This document shows, in pieces, positions 1 to 11,300 of a DNA stretch of 64,000 bases (within the stretch, counting starts at the first letter, position 1; every line of letters begins with the position of its first letter). Source of the stretch: Anaeramoeba flamelloides (Eukaryota; Metamonada; Anaeramoebidae); the NCBI GenBank assembly GCA_027625915.1, contig JANTQA010000012.1, forward strand, positions 713,001-777,000, written 5' to 3'. The position numbers and the translations under genes were made by a program. The notes below the pieces were generated by a model. The model was not told the origin of the DNA. It searched no databases and was given only the letters and a program-made list of their open reading frames with translations.

Positions 1-1
1 T

Positions 2-2569
2 AAGAATAAAAATACTATTAAAGTGAAAAAGGAAGAAAAAAATAATTTATTAGATAACAATATAGAAGAAAATGAAAAAAAAAATGGAAAGGAAAAGGAA
101 AAGGAAAAGGAAATTATAATTGAAAATAAAAATGAAAAGAAAAAGGAAATTGAAATTGAAAAAGAAATTGAAAAGGAAATCGGGATATTTACAAAAAGTA
201 AGAAAAAAATCAATAATAATCAAAGCAAAGATTATCAAACCAATCAAGATTTACAAATGAAAAATTTTGGAACAAAAAAAATACCAAATGAAACAACAAC
301 AACATTGGGAAATAAATCTACTACCAATAATAAGAATAATAATAATACATTTGGAATAAACAAAACTATTTCGTTTGAAAAAAACAAAAGTGGTTTTTTT
401 GGAAAAAACAAAACTATTTCGTTTGAAAAAAACAAAACGAGTTTTTTTGGATATTCTACAAATAATGGAACTTATTTTTTGAATAATGAAAAAACAAATC
501 ACACAACAACAACAGAAAAAACAAAAAAAACTAAAAATACTAAACCAATATTTTCAAAAACATCAACAAAAAAACCACAGCCAAAAGTAAAAAGAGGGGG
601 TGATTTTTTCAGTTCATTTGGATCAAAAAATACTATGAATAGCCAAGGTAGTGGTTTGTTTGGGAGTTCTGCATTCCATTCTGCTAGTTTTGGTAACAAT
701 GCACTCCCAGGGAGTATAGTATTAAGCCAGCGAGTACATTCTCACAGAAATAATTTCAAGGGTGATCATACTAGTAGATATACATTATTTATGATGGTTT
801 TTAACAATAGAAGTGTCTTAGACATCAAAACTTTCAAATATTTACACGACAAGGGAGCAGAACTAAATTTAAAAGATGAAATAATACACCCCTTTGTCAA
901 ACTTTGTGGTTATAAAAATGATCCAGAAGTGATGAAGTACGTCTATGATCTTACCCCTAAAGAATTGCAACCAAAAATACTTCAAAAGTCAATGAATAGC
1001 CTCGTCCATAATCATTTGTTGGATGAAGAACAACTGGAATTTTTATTATCATTAAATGCACCATTTTTAGATTATAGGCCCCTCGGCGGAGGATCAATCA
1101 TTCATAAAATAGCAAAAAATTCCACGGGCAAAACCATTAAACTGTTAATAAAAACTGGGATCGACATAAATCAACAAAACAATAAGGGATATACTGCGTT
1201 GCATACTAAGTTTCTCAATTTGCAACTGTCAAATATCAAAAAAAACACAATCGAAATGATAAAGGAATTAATTGATGGCGGAACAAATGTCAATTTACAA
1301 GCCAATGAGAAACTGGAAACGGTTATGCATTATATTACCGCGCTAACGGGCAGTCTTGAAATCTTTAAATATGTTGCACAAAATGCGAATCCAAAGCCTA
1401 ATTTAAACATTAAGGATTGCTATAACCAAACGCCCTTGGATTTTATTACCAAGCACCTCAACGCTATTGAAATGTTAGCACTTTGCTTGAAGAATCAAAT
1501 TGTTTTCGAAAGAGCAACAGTTAAAAAGGTTTTAAAGTCTAATTGTAAAAATGAAATTAAAAAATTATTATTAAATTATGAAAGCTTACAAAACGATTTT
1601 AATATATTATTCAAAGAACAAGAAAAGACTGATTTACTATTGAGCAATTCAACGAATAAATTTAATATTCATAAGTGGATTATAAAAATGAGATTTAATA
1701 TTTGTAATGATTATAATTCAAATGAAGATGAAAATGAGAAACAAAACGGGGAAGAGAAAGAGAAAGAGAAAAAAGTGGAAATTGAAATGGAAACGAAAAC
1801 GAAAACTAAAACGGAAACGGAAACGGAAATGAAAATGGAAACGGAAACGGAAATGGAAACGGAAACAGAAATGAACACGAGTGCCAAAAAGGAAAATAAT
1901 TTTATTCAAAATTTGAAAAACGTTTTATCTTGTCAAAATTCTACAGTTGTGAAACAAATATTATATTGGATTTATACCGGTGAATTAAAACTTGTCGATG
2001 ATGAAGAGTTTCTTGAAAATATGAAAAAAAGAGAAGAAAAAATTAAAAATTTTAATGCCATATATATTTCAGGACAACAAATAACAAGAGATCAGAATGA
2101 AAATAAAGTTTTTTTTGAAAAGAAACAATTGCAAAAAATTAGAGAAAAAAATAGTACCTTTGAAATCATTCAAAAAATTGATCCCAAGATCAACACAATA
2201 GAGATTTTTGAAAACAAATCTGGTAAAATGGGATTATTAAATGATTTAAAGAATTTCTTCAATCCAAAACTGTTCACAAAAAATTTCAAAATCATTGTTA
2301 AGAATGTCCCAATTAACGTTCATAAAGAAATCTTATTCACAAGAAGTAAATTGTTTAAAGAAATGTTTTTAAATCTAGACCAAATTGATTCAATTGTCGA
2401 CTATTCTGGGTTTGATGTTCAAACAGTTCAAATATTGATTGAATTTTTATATACGGAATCTATTCCTGAGAATTTATCAATGGATACCTTAAATGAACTG
2501 TATGAAGCCGTCGAATTCTTCCAATTATCTAAAAATTCTCATTTATTGTATTTAATTGACAATTACTAA
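2..2569 (+). CDS. Ankyrin-repeat and BTB/POZ-domain protein (5' end beyond window)
   Basis: The frame is open from the first bases to the TAA at 2567. The codon at 23 is GTG, so it is not a believable start: the gene begins to the left of the window or at the ATG at 257. Numbering from the GTG at 23, residues 1-60 are a Lys/Glu repeat. Residues 110-145 hold a tandem duplication ending in FFG, followed by an FG- and Ser-rich stretch. Residues about 253-495 are degenerate ankyrin repeats (for example NNKGYTALH). A first BTB-like region near 537-670 (NIHKWIIKMRF ... VKQILYWIYTGEL) is split by a Lys/Glu/Thr-rich insert at about 566-623. A second, clear BTB fold ends the protein (NVHKEILFTRSKLFKEMF ... 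IEFLYTESIPE). BTB domains dimerise and often bind Cullin-3, and ankyrin repeats bind protein partners; a substrate-adaptor role is inferred only. A related ankyrin gene starts at 63062. Confidence 0.85.
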   Translation, partial: KNKNTIKVKKEEKNNLLDNNIEENEKKNGKEKEKEKEIIIENKNEKKKEIEIEKEIEKEIGIFTKSKKKINNNQSKDYQTNQDLQMKNFGTKKIPNETTTTLGNKSTTNNKNNNNTFGINKTISFEKNKSGFFGKNKTISFEKNKTSFFGYSTNNGTYFLNNEKTNHTTTTEKTKKTKNTKPIFSKTSTKKPQPKVKRGGDFFSSFGSKNTMNSQGSGLFGSSAFHSASFGNNALPGSIVLSQRVHSHRNNFKGDHTSRYTLFMMVFNNRSVLDIKTFKYLHDKGAELNLKDEIIHPFVKLCGYKNDPEVMKYVYDLTPKELQPKILQKSMNSLVHNHLLDEEQLEFLLSLNAPFLDYRPLGGGSIIHKIAKNSTGKTIKLLIKTGIDINQQNNKGYTALHTKFLNLQLSNIKKNTIEMIKELIDGGTNVNLQANEKLETVMHYITALTGSLEIFKYVAQNANPKPNLNIKDCYNQTPLDFITKHLNAIEMLALCLKNQIVFERATVKKVLKSNCKNEIKKLLLNYESLQNDFNILFKEQEKTDLLLSNSTNKFNIHKWIIKMRFNICNDYNSNEDENEKQNGEEKEKEKKVEIEMETKTKTKTETETEMKMETETEMETETEMNTSAKKENNFIQNLKNVLSCQNSTVVKQILYWIYTGELKLVDDEEFLENMKKREEKIKNFNAIYISGQQITRDQNENKVFFEKKQLQKIREKNSTFEIIQKIDPKINTIEIFENKSGKMGLLNDLKNFFNPKLFTKNFKIIVKNVPINVHKEILFTRSKLFKEMFLNLDQIDSIVDYSGFDVQTVQILIEFLYTESIPENLSMDTLNELYEAVEFFQLSKNSHLLYLIDNY

Positions 2570-2689
2570 TCTCTTTTTATAATTTTATTATTTCATCAAA
2601 TTTTATTTTATTTTTATTTTATTTTATTTTTATTTTATTTTATTTTTCCAATCTATCTTTCTTTCATATACCTTAATACATTGGAGACA

Positions 2690-3265
2690 ATATATATATA
2701 TATATATATATCACAGGTATTACAATTTTTCGTTTTAAAATCACGAAAGACTTATAAAATCGCTTTTTTTCAATTTATATATATATATATTTCGTTTCAT
2801 TTGTTGTTTTCTTTTTTTTTTTTTTTTGAAAAAGTCCTCGAATTCTTTTGAAATCATACTTTTCGTTTCTCAGATGTGAAAAAATGCAAAACCAAAAAAC
2901 TTAAAAATAACAAGAAAAAAAAACAATTATATACAGGTAGGACTTAATTACCTAAAAAGCCTTGAAAAACAATGGGTATTAACAATTCCCCCTTTAAGTA
3001 GAGGGTTTGTTTTAAAACCATGAAAAAAGTTTTGTTTTCGATTTTGAAAACACCGGGGCAATACAAAGTAGGTGTTGGTTTAAAACTCTTGAGTATTATA
3101 AACTCTTTAAACACTGAGTAAAAGAATTATTTTTTTTAAAAAAATTACTAGTTGGGGAAGAAACGTGGTCAAAATTCAAACTTTTTTACCAATTCCAAAT
3201 TAGATCAGTTCACTTAAGTTTTTTGTGTTTTGATTACATATTTATATTTATATGTATATATGAAA
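2690..3265 (+). repeat. Dispersed 0.57-kb repeat R1, copy 1
   Basis: It runs from a TA microsatellite followed by CACAGGTATTACAATTTTTC to TTGTGTTTTGATTACATAT and another TA-rich run. The same sequence lies inverted at about 20795-21385, with shared blocks such as AAAGTCCTCGAATTCTTTTG and ACCAATTCCAAATT. No terminal inverted repeat and no coding frame is visible. Both copies are bordered by (TA)n, so the element either targets or carries TA microsatellites. Confidence 0.75.
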
Positions 3266-3355
3266 CAAAAGAATTTTACACGTTGTTCATGTATTGAAAA
3301 CCCCTTTAACGAAATCAAAAAAATCTTCATACCTCTGATATCTATCTATCTATAT

Positions 3356-3420
3356 ATCTATATAAACTCCATTTCAAAATAATGGGTCAACTAAAAATCA
3401 AAATTTGAAAATAAATATTT
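3356..3420 (+). mobile_element. Relic left end of a Tc1-like element
   Basis: The stretch starts TATAAACTCCATTTCA and continues with a TGGGTC block and an AAAAATCAAAATTTG block. The left end of the Tc1-like transposon at 19176 and a third site at 23345 have the same order of blocks. No matching right end was found nearby, so this is probably a solo or decayed end. Confidence 0.45.
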
Positions 3421-5860
3421 TTAAAATTTGAAGTTATCGTTTATAATAAAAAAAAAATATGATTTAAATATCCAGTTATAAATACTAGATATAATTATTT
3501 TTTGTCAAAAAAAAAAAAAAAAAGTAAAAAAGTAATTGGGGCATTTATTATGAAATTTAGTTAATTTTAAAAAATTGTTTTAATGAATATAAATATCAAA
3601 ATTCGTTTAAAATATCATTAAACCCAACATTTGGTTCACTATTTGAATTCTACTTATCCCCAAAATTCTTTTTCTAAAAATTGAAAAACAATAAAAATAT
3701 TTTCAACATTTTATTATTTTTTAGTTACTTAAATCAAAATAAATTTTAAAGTCATTCAAAAGATGGAAAATTCCATTCCTTTTTCTTGAGAATTCGAGTA
3801 AATACGGAAAAAAATTAATTTTATTTTTTTGTAAAAAAAAGAAATTTCTCTGCTAACGAATCCCCTTGAAAAATTTAACTCCTTTTTTTCTGCACCATGA
3901 GGAATTCAGACCACCAAACCAAAACACTTTTAAAAACAAAATCATAATTAAAATATTCTTTGTCATGAGAATTGAGTAATTAAATTTCACATTTTTTTTC
4001 TTTTCTTCAATCAAAAAAAAAAAAAAAAATTACAAAAATAATTACTTCCAAAAATTAAAGTTATAAAACTCATTTTATTTCCAGTATAGATTTATAATTC
4101 TAAAAACTCATTTATAAATAAAGCATATCAAAAGGGAAATCTCTTTAATAAAAATGAGTATCAAATCCCCAATGTAGGTGAAGATTAAATTATCGAAGAA
4201 GATTTAACAAAAAAATGATAAGCAAAGACTGTTTTCCAATCCTCTCTATCTACATTACATCGTTTTCACCCTTTTCAATTGATTTTGTTAAGATTATTTT
4301 CAAAAAAACAATTATTTTAAAAATCAATCACTATTTTATTTACTTTCAATTGTAAATTTTCACAAGATTACTTTTTTCAATTCAAATCCTTTCCCAATCT
4401 CAAATTATTAAAAAATTAGATTCCCAAAACTTTTTTTTACTTTGTAAAACTCTAGTCACTTAACTTAGATTTTACTATATTTACCAGGGGTTGTTTGGCA
4501 TCAAAATTTATATTCTGAGATTGTATTTCTTTTGTCTACAAAAATCTATATAACAAAAAAAAAAAATTCATTCTAAAACAAAGTTTCAAAATATTTGCTC
4601 AATTCCAAAAATCAAATTTATTAAAATTTTCTACGTGTTTTATTATTAGATATATGAAAGGCCTAAATTTCTTCAATTTGAAACAACTTTATTTCTTTCA
4701 ATTCCAAATCAATTTAATTTTATTAAATATAATTTTTGAATATTTCAGAACTCTGTATATTGAACAGAGGAAGTATTTTAGAATATCATTGATTTTACAA
4801 TAACTTATTTAAAATACAAAAAAAAAAAAATTTATAGATCGAAACAAGTTGTTAAGATCTAAAATTCATAAACCAACATGATTGTATTCAAAATCATCAT
4901 AAAACAACCTTTAAATATAAAATTAAGTGTTTTTATTTGGTTTTTTTTATATCAAAATAACTGAATTTTTGATTTTTTATTTTTGAATATAGAAAATTTT
5001 TCTGATTAAAAATTATTTTAGATAAAAATCCAAAAAAAAAACTCTTTTTCACATTATTTTGTCAAATAATTACATTTTAATGATTCAATATCTTCATAAT
5101 TCTTTTTTAAAATTTATTTAAAGAACCTTATTGCTTGTTTATATATGGTTTTAATCCCATTGGTTTGTTTTGTTTTATTTCTACATTCAGCGTTTTTTTT
5201 TGCTTGAGTTAAATTTTAGTAATGGTTAAAATAATAAATATTTGTTAGTTACGCCACTGTATATATGAATGAAGAGTTACAAGTAAAAAGATATAGTGGT
5301 TGCTACGTAATATTGATACACTTGAAATAATATTTTGAGTTACATGAAAATAAAAACGAAAAAGCATAGGCTAAAAATATCAAAGGTTTTAAAGCTGATG
5401 AGATCAAAAAGAAAAATGAAATTAAAATAATTAAACAAAGAACCCCATTTGAACATTCATGTATAATTACCAAATTAAATGAAATAACCAAAAGTATCTT
5501 GTCTGTGACTTTGGGCGTTCTTATTTAGAAGATTGTGTTGTGTTTTTTTTTTTTTTTTGATTTTTTTACGAATTGCTTATAAATTCTTTTTTAATTATCT
5601 TTTTTTATTCTTTTAACTTTTTTCAATTTTTTGTTTTCGACTTTTAACTATAAAAAAAAATAAGGGCGGACTTTCCCTTGAATAATCTTGAAATTTATGA
5701 TTTATATTGAAATTTCTTTTAAGGGAATTTCTGTAAAAGAACATTTATAGTGTAATTTTACACTCCTTCAATAATACAAATAATAATTGATTTTTCTATT
5801 CCTCCCTTATATATATATATATATAATTAAATCTATTAAAGAACCCGTAAATCAGTTATA

Positions 5861-6356
5861 GTAGTGAAATAATACCAGACATGAATAAAATACCTGACAA
5901 GATTTGTAATTGTAAATATTAGGTAAATTGTTGTTAATATCTTTTATTTAGAATCAAATCCTTTTTTTAAGAATCAAACTTTGTAAAATTGTAACTCACT
6001 CACTTATTAGTATGACAATTAATTAAATTACACTTGTTCAAAACTCATTTAATCAAAAAAAATAAATAAAAATTATGATTATCCAAAATTTAGTTATAGA
6101 AAACCACAATAAAACCTAATTTATTTTCAAAAAAAGTAGATCTACTTATGCTATCAATCACTTACTTGAGTATTCTCGAGAAACCCTACTTTTAATGAAC
6201 TTTAGGGAGGTTTATTATTAAGTTTCATAAAAAATTTGGTTATTTATAAAAAGAATTTGATTTAAAATATTTATAATTACACAAAAATTTACCGAATATT
6301 TATAATTACAAATCTTGAGAGGGATTTTAATCATGTCTGTTTTTTTTTTTCACTAC
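5861..6356. mobile_element. MITE with about 75-bp terminal inverted repeats (family M1)
   Basis: The left end GTAGTGAAATAATACCAGAC and the right end (TTTCACTAC on this strand) are inverted copies that match over about 75 bp, including GACATGA...AAGATTTGTAATT. A TA dinucleotide sits directly outside each end, as expected for a Tc1/mariner-type target duplication. There is no coding capacity. A second copy lies at about 34720-35187. Confidence 0.8.
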
Positions 6357-6825
6357 TATATATTATTATATGGTACTTATAAAACTGTTTTTTATGAATA
6401 TTTATTTTAATTCATGGTTTTATTATTTTTTAAGGGAATCTGAATGAAAATTATGTTAAATTTATTTTAGCAACTAATAGTTTTTTTCTCTTTTTTTTAT
6501 CTTTGGGCTCAAATTTGAAGTGAAGAATAAGAAAATAATACTTTTTTCTGGAACTACCCAGTTTATGAAATAATAAAAAACAAAATATTTTTAATATTAT
6601 TAACAGAAAAGATTCCATAACTTTATTAGCCCTTGTGGAAAATAAAAGTATAAGGAAATCTTTAAAAAAATTTCTAAATTACAATTTAGGAATTCGGGCA
6701 AACAAGAGATTCGAAAAACTCCTCCCTTAAACAATAAAAAAAAAAATAATAATAATAATTTTTTTATAGAAAAAAATTTTTCATGGTACTAGCTTTTAAA
6801 TTTTCATTAAAGAACAGACAGAAAA

Positions 6826-7680
6826 AAAGTCACTATGTGGGGTATATATCTCAAAAAAAATCGGATCATTACTCTTTTATTTCTTGAGATCCACAAGAAA
6901 TATTAAATTCAAAAGTTTTGGTATATGTAAATTTAGATAAATGAGATTTTTAATTGTAGGTTAATAATGAAAATCCATACCCACTCACCTTTTGTTTTAA
7001 AAAAAGTGTTATTTAGTTTCCAATAAACACATTTGAAAAAATCAAGTAAAAACAAATAGGTTTGGTTCTTGATTTTTTCTATTACTGCTGAGAGAAAAAT
7101 GTTGGACACAGAAAAATGATTGGACACTATTTTTAATAGAAAATTAGTAAAATTGAAAATCAAATCCTATTGATAACTAGGTGACTTTTATATAAATCCA
7201 GGTTTAAAGGTGTTACAAGTTCATTAATCTGTGGTTAGTGTAGAAAACTCATTTGAATGGTTGATAACTAAAGTAGATCATGTTATTTTAACAAAAATCC
7301 AAGTTTTAATAAAGTTTACTATTAATTCTGAAAATAGTAATTTTTAAACTTGATTTAGATTATAAGAGATAAGGTTTTGAAAAAGTAGAACTACATTAAT
7401 CCTTATTCTAATAAGTAGAATATTGTTATTTTCTTTAGTTATTTCACAAACCATTGAAATTAAAAATCATTTCTATTAATGTTCCAAATTAAAATTGCTT
7501 TTTAACTATTTTTCTCTTTACAACATTTTTCTCTCAACAGTTAACTTAAAATTAAGAATTTGGTTGAGTTAAATTTCCAGATTCCTATATTTTTTAATTT
7601 GATATTTCTTGTGAATCTCAAGAGATAAAAGAGTAAGGGTCAGAATTCGTTTGAGCTATATACCCGTCACAGTGACTTTT
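6826..7680. mobile_element. TIR element, about 0.86 kb, with about 90-bp inverted ends
   Basis: The left arm (AAAAGTCACTATGTGGGGTA ... TTGAGATCCACAAGAAATAT) is matched inverted by the right arm ending CACAGTGACTTTT. A further inverted block, GAGAGAAAAATGTTG, occurs inside at about 7090 and 7530. The interior carries no recognisable transposase. The arms differ at many positions, so the insertion is not recent. Confidence 0.7.
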
Positions 7681-7944
7681 AAAGGGTATTCCTAAAAAAC
7701 GAGTTTGAAAAATACATAAGTTCAATTTTAAAATAATCTTGAATAATCCTGCAAATACTTTTTCGTACTTTCAATCTAACAGTATAAAGATTTAAGTTCT
7801 CCACATACTCTTTCATCTTTTCCAATTATACAAAAACTTGATATAAAATTTTGAACTTAAAAAATATGTGTATCAAAAATTGACTTCCAAAAGAGATTAC
7901 ATTTGATATTATTGGAAATTTTTCAAAGTTCTTCAAAATGAAAA

Positions 7945-8150
7945 ATAATTGTATAATTTCAAAAACCTGAAACTGTTTTTCAGAAAACCAAAAGCTAAAA
8001 AGTGTTTTACTAATCAGCTTAATTGAAACTTTTTAAAGTTTGAATTCTTCAACATTTGAAAGTTATTGGATTTTGATCTTTTGGGTATTTTTCAAAATTT
8101 GTAAAAAATTTTTAAAAACAAAAGTTTTGTCACTAATAATAAATTGAACA
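7945..8150 (+). repeat. Dispersed block R6, copy upstream of the RhoGAP gene
   Basis: Blocks such as TTTCAAAAACCTGAAACTG and TTGAAAGTTATT followed by GATCTTTT recur in the same order and orientation at about 55320-55510, just before the PINX1-like gene. They recur inverted and more weakly at about 43510-43690. It ends roughly 170 bp before the RhoGAP start codon. It may be a decayed mobile element; a promoter role is only a possibility. Confidence 0.5.
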
Positions 8151-8325
8151 CAATTTAAGTTTTGTAGCAGTAATATAAAATTTCAAAATCAATTCATTTT
8201 TTTGAAAAAAGTTTGGGAATTTGATTGTTTTTTATTTTTTTGAATAAATTATCCTCAAAAAAAAAAAAGTACAACCAATACAAACAATAACCCAAAATTT
8301 TTTTTTTGTTTCGTTCAACAGCAAT

Positions 8326-11300
8326 ATGTCAAAAAAAAAAGGAAAAATCCTAGGGTGGCTAGGTTCTGTAGCAAGCCCACGATCTTCTTCCTCTTCTTCA
8401 AAAATTTTACAACCAACAAACAGCTTTGATAGCCCACAATCCGAACCAACACCTCAAAAAAATTGGAGAATAAAAAATTTTCGATCTTTTAAACCGTTTT
8501 CCAAGCCAAACACTTCTAAAAAGTCAACAAAAAAAACAAAGAATAGAAAAACAAACACAAACAAAAACAAAAACAAAAATAAAAATAAAAACAAAAAGAA
8601 TAAAAAAAAAAAAAGAAGATCTCGTACATTACAACTCGATGATTTGGAAAGCAAGTCCTTATTACTAACACCAACCAATCCAATTTTTGGTGTTACACTT
8701 GAAGAATTAGACCGACGACAAAACAAAAGTGGCAAAGCTCCTCAAGTGATTGAGGATTTAATCAAGGAAATTGCAAAAAGAGGTAATTTAATTAAGTTCT
8801 TTTTTTATTTGTTTTTTCACTTTTTAGGATGGCTTCTTCACTCTTTTCTGAATATAGAAGATCACACAAAAGAAAAAAATCCTTTTTCATTCTCAAAACA
8901 AAGTTATTTTTTTTTTTTTTTCCAAAACTGTGGACATTTCAGAAATCTAAGGAAACTCGAGCACTTATTGTATAAAATTTATTCCAATCAAACAGTTGAA
9001 ACTTTGAATACTTGAGATTTGTTTCTTTTTTCAACGAGAATCTTCTTTCCGAAAAATTACAGGTATTTGAAATTGCTATTGGGCAAAATTTTCATTTTTA
9101 GGGATTGTGTGGAATATGAAAAGATGGTCCTGTTAATTCCATAATAAAAAGATCAAAATTTTCATTTAGCTTTCCAAAAAATTCCAACTACAAAAACAAA
9201 GATTTAAAACATAATCGTCAAGTTCTCAATTCTAAAAAGATGTCTGAAGAATCAAAAAGTTGAAAAATTACATGATTTTTATAATCTTTTTCTGGAAAGT
9301 TGAATGAAAATTTTGTTACATTTATTTTGAAACAAATAGTAAAGGGAAACCAAAGGAATCCAAAAATTTTTGGTTCTTGTTGCCCAGATCCCAAACTAAT
9401 CTTTTTAAAAATTCAAAAACAAAATACAATTTTCCAATCTTAATGACTACGTTCCCATTCCGAGTATTGACGAACAACCTTTACTCGCCATTTTCGTTTG
9501 ATAACAGATCGATCAAGGAGAGAAAAATTGTCCCAAACAAATTCTCAAAAACTAAAAATTTTAAACATTTTTTTTTATTTTTCAGGATTTTTTTTCATTT
9601 TTTTTCTCTTTTTTTACATTTTTTTTCTCGAAATTTACTAATTTTGATTTAACCTGTTGAAATTTGGTTGGTTTATAAATGAATTTTACTTTTGAAAAGG
9701 AAAATATTTTTCAATTTTAAATAAAAAGAAATAAAGTAAAAGGCAAAATTTGAGAAAAATGAATAATTTTACTTTCCAAATAGAACCAAAAAATCACCGG
9801 ACTTTTACAAAGTTTTGAGTCATTTCAAACCTTCCAAACACTTTGAAAGGGGAAAAGCTTTGTAAAAATGAAAATTCTTTCCAACACTTTTGAACTTGAA
9901 AAGAGTTGTAAAAGTGATATGCTTTGTAAAAGCCCTGAGATTTTTTGCCGTGAAAATTAAGAAAACTTTATTAAAATTTTCTAAACCTTTCCCAAGAATC
10001 AGAAGAATCAACTATAAAGGGGTTTTAAGTTACCTTTCATATTATAAAATTGTTTTAAAATATTTTTTAAACGAAAATAAATTTTTGGTAAAATTCACAC
10101 TATTAAATTAATATCCTAAATTATGAAAAATCAAAAAATTGTTATATTTTTTTTTCTTAACTGATCTCACATAAGAAAATTTTGTGAGACTTCCAAACAA
10201 CACCAAGCACACTATTTCATAATAATACATGCATTTTCATCCCCAAACGTGGTTCTTAAGTGGTTAGTAACCAAAAAAATTATCCTAGTTAATGTAATAG
10301 CAAATTGAAAAATTTTTACCGCATCTTGCACTACAAGGAAAATTTAAATACCGAAAATTAAAGTTAGCCTAAACTATATATTGGATTTCAGTTATACTTC
10401 TTTTATAAATTATTTTTTCAAAGTTATCATAATTTTAAGTAATAAAAATAGGATAGCTTTTTAAACTCTTGAAAATCTGAATACCCCCCTTTTCAAAAAT
10501 ACCGACTTTTGAAAAAACACCTATTTTCAGGGTATTTTTATATTGGAAAAAGTTGAAATGAATTAATTTTTGATTGAACATTAAGATTGAAAAACGAATA
10601 AATGTTAAAGTAATTTGCAGAAAAAAACCGGGAACGTATATAAAAACTCAAACAGGGAAAAAAATAAAATGATAAAAAATATTCGAAAAACAGATAAAAA
10701 ATCAGTTTTTCAATTTAATTTAGCGATATCTTTTGATTGAAATATTTTGTGCTATTTTCAAATTGAAAAATATGTTTCCTTTTATACTATTAAAAAAATA
10801 CTTGAAAATTATCTCTCTACTAAGTCAATTAAAAAATTCAAAAATTTTACAATTAAAAATGAAAAAAATATTACTGAAAAATTTCATTTTTTTTTCAATT
10901 CCTATTAATATCTATTAAAGTTGTAAACCTCATTGAAAATTGTTATGTATAATAATGTTTATTATATGAGTGTATTTCAAAAATATAAAATTTAGAGATT
11001 TTTGTTTTTGAAAAAATTTTCCTTGTACACTACAAGGAAAATTTAAATACCTAAAATTAAAGTTAGCCTAAACTATACATTGGATTTCAGTTATACTTCT
11101 TTTATAAATTATTTTTTCAAAGTTATCATAATTTTAAGTAATAAAAATAGGATAGCTTTTAAACTCATGAAAATCTGAATACCCACCTTTTCAAAAATAC
11201 CGACTTTTGAAAAAAACACCTATTTTCAGGGTATTTTTTTATTGGAAAAAGTTGAAATGAATTAATTTTTGATTGAGCATTAAGATTGAAAAACGAATAA

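Larger units (their letters stand above)
2570..5860. other. Intergenic AT-rich DNA
   Basis: Apart from the repeat at about 2690-3265 and the transposon-end relic at about 3356-3420, this stretch shows only poly-A/T runs and TA microsatellites. No open frame here has the composition of the neighbouring genes. Confidence 0.6.
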
